Shown here: piece after piece, positions 59,101 through 64,000 of the stretch
Layout: every line of letters starts with the position of its first letter
Numbering within the stretch: the first letter of the stretch is position 1
Assembly (NCBI GenBank): GCA_018287875.1
Contig: JAGVVL010000006.1
Coordinates: 61,955-125,954, forward strand
Reading direction: 5' to 3'
Length of the DNA: 64,000 bases
Origin: Nigrospora sphaerica
Lineage: Eukaryota > Ascomycota > Sordariomycetes > Amphisphaeriales > Apiosporaceae
Translations under genes and position numbers: made by a program
Notes under the pieces: generated by a model
The model's database searches: none
What the model was told of the DNA's origin: nothing
What the model saw: the letters and a program-made list of their open reading frames with translations, nothing else

Positions 59101-59979
59101 AGGGTCCATGTCCTCCGGGAAGAGCGATCGCTCCATCGCAGCATAATATCGCATTCGCAGCGTGACGTACGTCAGCCCCTCGTTGTTCGCAGCTTCGGCA
59201 TCGACGGGATTCTTTAGGAGGGCAGGATCAGAGAAACCCCGGCCATGACGATCGATGCATACGGCACATCCTTGACGGCTTCTTTAGTGAGCTGCTCAGC
59301 CCATGTGGCAGCACCAGCAGCCTTGGCCACGGCTTCATCCCAGTTGATTGTATGACCAAATACGGTCGTGCGCAGTGTCTTGTCTTCCATGTGCTGGAGA
59401 CCTATTTCGATGATCTGCTTCAGCTTTTGCTGGCGTGCTGCTGGATCATCGTGGGGAATCAGGTTGGGAACCAAAGCGGCGTTCTGTTCTTTATTCGCGG
59501 ACTGAATGGCCTGGGGATTGGCTGTGGCTGAATTAGCGATGAGAATAATATGATAACTTGCAAGCGTACGGTTGAGTGCCCGAGACAGGAGGTTTTCATA
59601 CTCGGAGACGAGCTCCCCCTTCTCTTCGGCTAGAGCATCAAACGCCCTGTCCCATAAAGAAGGCTCTTTGGTTGTCTCGTCTCGGACCTTTAGATCGCCA
59701 CGGGCGCTGGATTCCAAACCCGTTTCGTCGACCATGGCAGGCGTACTGACACGAGAACCTGTAAGTGACGTTGCGCTCGGGGTTTCGGCGGTGGAAAGAG
59801 CATCTTCAAGGTTAATACCACCTATTAGTCATTGATACGTAACCGAAATGATGGGCTCCTAGATACTACTTCGCATAGAAGACGACGAGCCCCGGTGAGT
59901 CACACCGTCCTTATCCTTATCCGGGGCTTTCTTGGGGTGAAGCCATCCTCGGCATTTCTTCCACACTCTTTTGGCCATG
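56115..59979 (-). CDS. NOD-like receptor: NACHT NTPase with C-terminal WD40 repeats, frameshifted
   Basis: A STAND-type self/non-self or danger sensor of filamentous fungi. From the ATG at 59979 (MAKRVWKKCRGWLHPKK) an intron at 59866-59822 (GTATCT, GACTAAT, TAG) leads to the N-terminal NACHT-associated domain with DLKVRDETTKEPSLWDRAF-type sequence and NWDEAVAKAAG. The NACHT has Walker A GDPGKGKTML and Walker B HLIIDALDEC. Sequence after it includes FFVHQSAKDYLV, YTLFSRSLRSIMS and VRYSCVYWVHHL. A second intron at 57226-57183 (GTAAGT, GCTAAC, TAG) joins MHNLLK to STHSTAPLANRV and YTSALIFSP. Four near-identical 42-residue WD40 repeats (LEGHS...FSPDGQVVASAS...TVKLWD) follow at about 56956-56453, then a diverged tail and a stop at 56115. 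Frame changes at GGG 59220-59222 and AAA 57582-57584 are each repaired by one base. Length is about 1,200 residues. Confidence 0.94.
56453..56956 (-). repeat. Four 126-base WD40-coding repeats
   Basis: Each unit encodes one WD40 repeat. Three of the four are nearly identical in DNA; differences cluster at the codons for S-R-W / S-G-P / S-D-P after LEGH, at the WDK/KDS/WDN/RDN residues, and at the E/T/A position before EKTT. These are the surface positions that vary in known fungal incompatibility NLRs. Confidence 0.9.
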
Positions 59980-61899
59980 GAGTCCAGTAAACACGACGTG
60001 TTGCGCGAACGATGTGACGATAGGGTTTGTTCTGATGGAATGAACAGGCTAATGTCGGTTCGCAGAGAAGGGCTGGAAATAAGAGCGTCAGCAATGCATG
60101 CAGAAGGCCGACGCGCGAGGAACTGGTTTTCGTACGAACCGAGTAGGGGCAGCAAGGAAAGCTGTCTCTTGATCGTAGGAGAGGCGGGTCGAGTCTTCGT
60201 ACTCTGGCCGCGGTACAGGTTCCTACGATGACGAGGCGCTCGTGCGGTCGGGACCACGAAGGGTGAAGAGGAAAACCGACCACGGTGTGTTTAGCTTAGG
60301 CGCGAAGATGTGCCGTGTAGCCGCCAGCCTTGTACGGGTTTTGTTCCGTCTGTGGGCAGGCCTATGATTGGACAGCAGAGAGCTATTTCGCGAGGGCTTC
60401 CTAAGCACGGCGGCTATACGCCCCGCCGCCCCGCCTCCGAGATGAGCTGTCCTACTTCGTACAGGAGATCACGGAGTCAGCGGACGGGAATCGGCGTGAC
60501 ATACAGACTGGGTCTGCTTCCCAAGCTCACCTGCTCAGACCTCGACTTCCATGTCCTTGGTACTAAACGCACAATGATGGACACTGAACAGTGGATGCTG
60601 GTGGGTCACTTACAATAGCAGGCAGCGGGGGCAAAGGTAGCTTCGTGGCGGTCTCGGGCCGTTCCTTGTGTTAGAGCGAAACCTTGTCGAAGACGGCCAC
60701 CCCCGTAGTCTGTGCGCCCTAGCGCCGGGTAGAGATGGCTTCGGCGTTCGCCCTATCGCACGCGATGGACGAGTCTTGCTGTTCTCTACACGCTACCGGG
60801 TAAGACAAAGCCTCGCGTGTGCAGTTTAGTTGCAGAAATAGTTCAGCTTCCAGAACCATTGAGCGCCATGCATCTGGCCATAGCCTTCCGTGTGTTTGTC
60901 TACAGCCTTGTGCACAAAGGGATGCTACGCTCTGTCTCTCCGGGAAAGCCATGTCCCCATTCGAAATACAGTGCGGGTGTAGACAGCGGCGGGGCGGTGC
61001 GGCAGAAGCCATTCCGTTGTAACGTCGACCTGCCTTCGCGGCAGTTTCCGCCTTACGATAAGGTGCCCCGATCCTAGGGATTCCGTTCCTGCAGGCGTGG
61101 CGTTCCGATGGGCTTTCCCCTCCAGGTCACTTCACGGTGGCTAGGTGTGCCATGCCATGCCTGGGCTCCTCCCTTTGACTGCTGCTGTGCCAAGCAGTCA
61201 AGCAAACCGACACCGTGTGGCGACACATTACGGCATGTTGGGGACAAACAGCACGTTGAGAGTTTCGAGCCGGGCTTGAGATCGGTCATGGTATGCATCG
61301 AGGCGGGGCAGCTGGGCCTGTTCTACGAGGGTTCGGGCCCCCGCCCACCTACAGCTGCTGGTACCCCACTGCAAAAACGCGCTAAACAGTCGCGTCGACC
61401 GCGACCTGCCAGTGTCTTGCCGCCAGGCGCCTGCCCCGAGGACGAGCAAGCACCCGTCGTGCAGCAGCCTCCAGCGGCACTGTGCCGCCGCGTACTCGTT
61501 CGCCCGACTGAGCTAGCGTTTCCAGTGGTTCGTGTCGCCAGGAATTCTTCATAGGGTACCGTTCCACCTTCCTTCGCGGCTCTATGGCCGTGACGTCGTG
61601 GCTAGCCGTGGCGTTTCCGGCTTCTGCCACGCTGCTTCGGTGACCCATATCTCAGACAAGGCTCGGAACGAAGAGACCACCAACAAGTTATCTTTTGGGC
61701 GTAGCTTAGCTTGGCCACGCTTGGTGCCGTCTGGCCTGCAGGGTCCTGGCATCACGCACCGAGCGTTGCAGCCTCGCATCCGTCGCAAACTGTTGGTATC
61801 ACGTCACAAGGAGGTGAGAGGCCGGCCTGCCCGGACCGTAGGAGCACTATGGCAATGCAGAGCAATGAAACGCAGGGCGGCGCCGTGTCGGCCGCATGC
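59980..61899. other. Intergenic, NLR promoter side; no further gene recognised
   Basis: The first few hundred bases upstream of 59979 should hold the NLR promoter. Open frames between 60300 and 61900 overlap on both strands without motifs. No repeat stands out. Confidence 0.4.
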
Positions 61900-63180
61900 C
61901 TAAGCATTCGAGGATAGCATCAGTCTGCGTGCTGTTTCCAACTGCCGTACGGCCGCGCAGACATGAGCCCTCCGCGGTGAAGACATCCTCACAGAAGGCA
62001 AGAGGGCCGCATGCCGAATCGTACGCCATGGCAATGCCCCCTTGCCAGAGGAGCGATGCCACGAGAAACCCAAATCAATCCGTTGCGCCAGCACGCCCAG
62101 CCTCGTCAGGAGAAGGTCTTCTACGATGGGGACCCACTTCCCGACGTCGGTCGTGTCCTCGTTGGTACTGTGGGGGCGTCCACCTGCTGTCGGATCACAT
62201 CCATCCGCTGGCGAATGCCTGGCCACTGGAGAATATGCTCCCGCGCCCCAAGGTCTGGTCTCGCCGGACCCGGAAGACGCAGTAGATTGTGCCGGAAGGA
62301 AAGAAGATGCTCTACCCGGGATGCAGGATCCAGTAGCGCCATAGCTGCCCCTCACCGTACTGCTCCGTGTTCCTCCACGCGGCGCGTTAGTCGTCCGTCG
62401 GACGCGACATCCATGCGAACCCAAACAGGCCTGCCTGGATTGTGATCCACGTCGCCAGGCCGTGGCTTTCTGTGTGCACCGGGGTACAGTGGCCGCCTTC
62501 GGACAGGAGCGCCCAGTGCTCAATCTCGTGCCATTCCGCCCACGCGGCGCAACTTGCTACGACCCTCTTGGCCCTATGCCCAGGCAGCACTTTGCCGCGT
62601 TTTCGGGCTAAAAGCTGGCAGTCCCGTCCCGTGACGATGTCGGGTAGAGTAGAAGGCAGTGGACAACGGCAGTCAAGAACATTCCATGGATCGTCGGGCT
62701 CTTGCTCAGAAAGAAACCGCTCGCGGACCTCTTGTATAGTGCGGGACTCGTACGAGTGCCGGTTCCTATCTAGAGAAGGGATCTGAACAGAGACTCTCTA
62801 GCTGTTGCCCTCCATCCGCTTGAAGATCTCCGGAATCGGCCGGGCTGGGTTTGTCCACTGAAAGTGTTGCTGCCGTTCCGTGATGACGGACACATCAGGC
62901 CAGGCCAGATATGCCTCGTCTGCCCCCCAGTCATATCCACGATCTGCACCGGGAGCATATCCCAGGCCCATGCGAACATCCAAATCCGGTACAGGACGGG
63001 AGGTCTGCTGTCGTTTGGGCATATGGAAGGGCGAGGGATCTGCCGGAAGCGAGGCCGTTGTCTCTTGACAGGCATCTTGGAGGCCCCTCTCGATGCTGGG
63101 TCCTTCGCCGGCGGGCCCACCATTGAATTGTTCGCTACCGCGATTGGCAGCCGGCTAGCAAGTGTTTTCAGCCGTTCCAT
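61900..63180 (-). pseudogene. JmjC-fold domain protein pseudogene
   Basis: One minus-strand frame, continuous from about 63022 to 62280 except for stops, encodes MGLGYAPGADRGYDWGADEA, ITERQQHFQWTNPARP, SRTIQEVRERFLSEQEPDD, LPDIVTGRDCQLLARKR, then WALLSEGGHCTPVHTESHG, WITIQAGLFGFAWMSRPT, WRYWILHPG and FFPSGTIYCVFR. This order resembles fungal JmjC-type proteins with the iron-binding HxD/E in HTES. In-frame stops lie at 62798-62800 (TAG), 62387-62389 (TAA) and 62312-62314 (TAG); Gln fits each place. The expected second metal His, in the GT-V-H-FVF context, is Tyr. Two later frame changes (GGGG near 62255 and CCCCC near 62176) are repaired by one base each, leading into EHILQWPGIRQRMDVIRQQV and NEDTTDVGKWVPIVEDLLL. 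The N-terminus and the exact end are uncertain. Confidence 0.72.
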
Positions 63181-64000
63181 GTCTAGTCCGCACTTCGCGG
63201 AGGACGTAGCAGGGCCATGTTGCGCACCGCTCGAGCGTCGGGTTGTCCCGTACGCCCTGCGTCGCCAGTGGGAGAGCGATGGCGAATCAGGTAGCGTTTG
63301 CGACCCTCGTAATCATATATGGTCTTCCTTGGCCGCTTCACGAAGGCTCCCCCGTAGCGGAGTCCTGGAAGCTGTTGCACCGCTCAGGCTAGGAGTGGTG
63401 TCACGATTTGTGTCTTGGCCGTCTCTCTTGACAGTGGGGTCACCTGGCACACTGGTTCGATCCGTCTCGGGAGTCCCTTGGGGAGAACCCGAGTTCGGAG
63501 TGCTTGCAGTACCAGCTCTGTCGGGGGTCGATGCGTCCGTGGCATCCGTGCCGCTCCTTCTTGGCTCGCCTGCGGCCTCAATGCTTGGCCTCGCATGGGA
63601 GGGATGCGTCATATGAACACCAAGGTCCTGCGCGCCCGCGACGAGGTCTTGCTAGGAGCCAGTCACAGCTTGGTCTTCCTGGACAAGCAACCAATACTGG
63701 TCGAAGCCGTAGCCATCCGGTAGTTGCTCTGCACTTAGCGCCACGAACGGTAATGACACATCATCAGGGTCCTTGTCCTTCACGTAAGGGCCGTTACTTA
63801 TGCAGGACTTCGCCTTGATCAGATCCGTCGGTTCGAGTGGATGTATGAACTTGTGTCGGCCCTTTGCGCTAGTTGTATGCGCCGGCGCGCAAGTTGTTGA
63901 AATCGGGCAAGGCGTCCGTCGCCTATTTCTGATGTTTCGTTGCCGCGCCGGCGGTTATCGTAAACTGAATACCCCTCTCTGCGACGGAACAGTGCTGAAT
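63181..64000. other. Possible upstream part of the JmjC pseudogene, otherwise nothing recognised
   Basis: A Thr/Pro/Ser-rich minus frame at 63313-63612 (ending REAAKEDHI) could be the disordered N-terminus of the pseudogene, but no motif proves it. Confidence 0.3.

Overview
The window looks like gene-poor, repeat-rich nuclear DNA of a filamentous ascomycete (Pezizomycotina). The evidence is the gene content: a NACHT-WD40 NOD-like receptor, a secreted tyrosinase, a fungal fringe-type glycosyltransferase, a zinc-cluster remnant, a small secreted cysteine protein, Tad/I-like LINEs and a Ty1/copia element. The genes also carry many 44-64 nt introns with GTRNGT donors and CTAAC/CTGAC branch sites. 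A hypocrealean with an expanded genome would fit, but that is inference.

Layout: 0-17 kb holds one plausible gene (4.5-5.3 kb), a decayed zinc-cluster regulator (6.2-6.7 kb), an ancient 0.8 kb tandem repeat (7.2-8.7 kb) and otherwise no recognisable gene. 17.7-22.1 kb is a copia pol region. 22.3-25.9 kb holds three minus-strand genes or remnants of unknown function, two of them paralogs. 27.6-31.8 kb has a tyrosinase, a MADS-like gene and a small coiled-coil gene. 32-36.6 kb is a cluster of minisatellites. 37.1-44.2 kb contains two diverged direct copies of a non-coding repeat around a small multi-intron gene. 44.2-49.4 kb has a GT31/fringe-like gene, a small secreted protein, a HIT-like gene and a decayed coiled-coil gene. 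49.5-55.0 kb is a head-to-head pair of 5'-truncated LINEs. 56.1-60.0 kb is the NLR. 61.9-63.2 kb is a JmjC-like pseudogene.

Two forces distort coding sequence here. First, nearly every recognisable gene is interrupted by single-base frameshifts that a one-base insertion in a local run of identical bases repairs, always in the deletion direction; this looks like a homopolymer error of the sequence or assembly rather than biology. Second, some repeats and one pseudogene carry C-to-T nonsense changes (CAR to TAR), as expected of RIP-like mutation. The genes do not form an obvious pathway. The window reads as a slowly decaying subtelomere-like or heterochromatic region in which secreted, self/non-self recognition and orphan genes sit between transposons.
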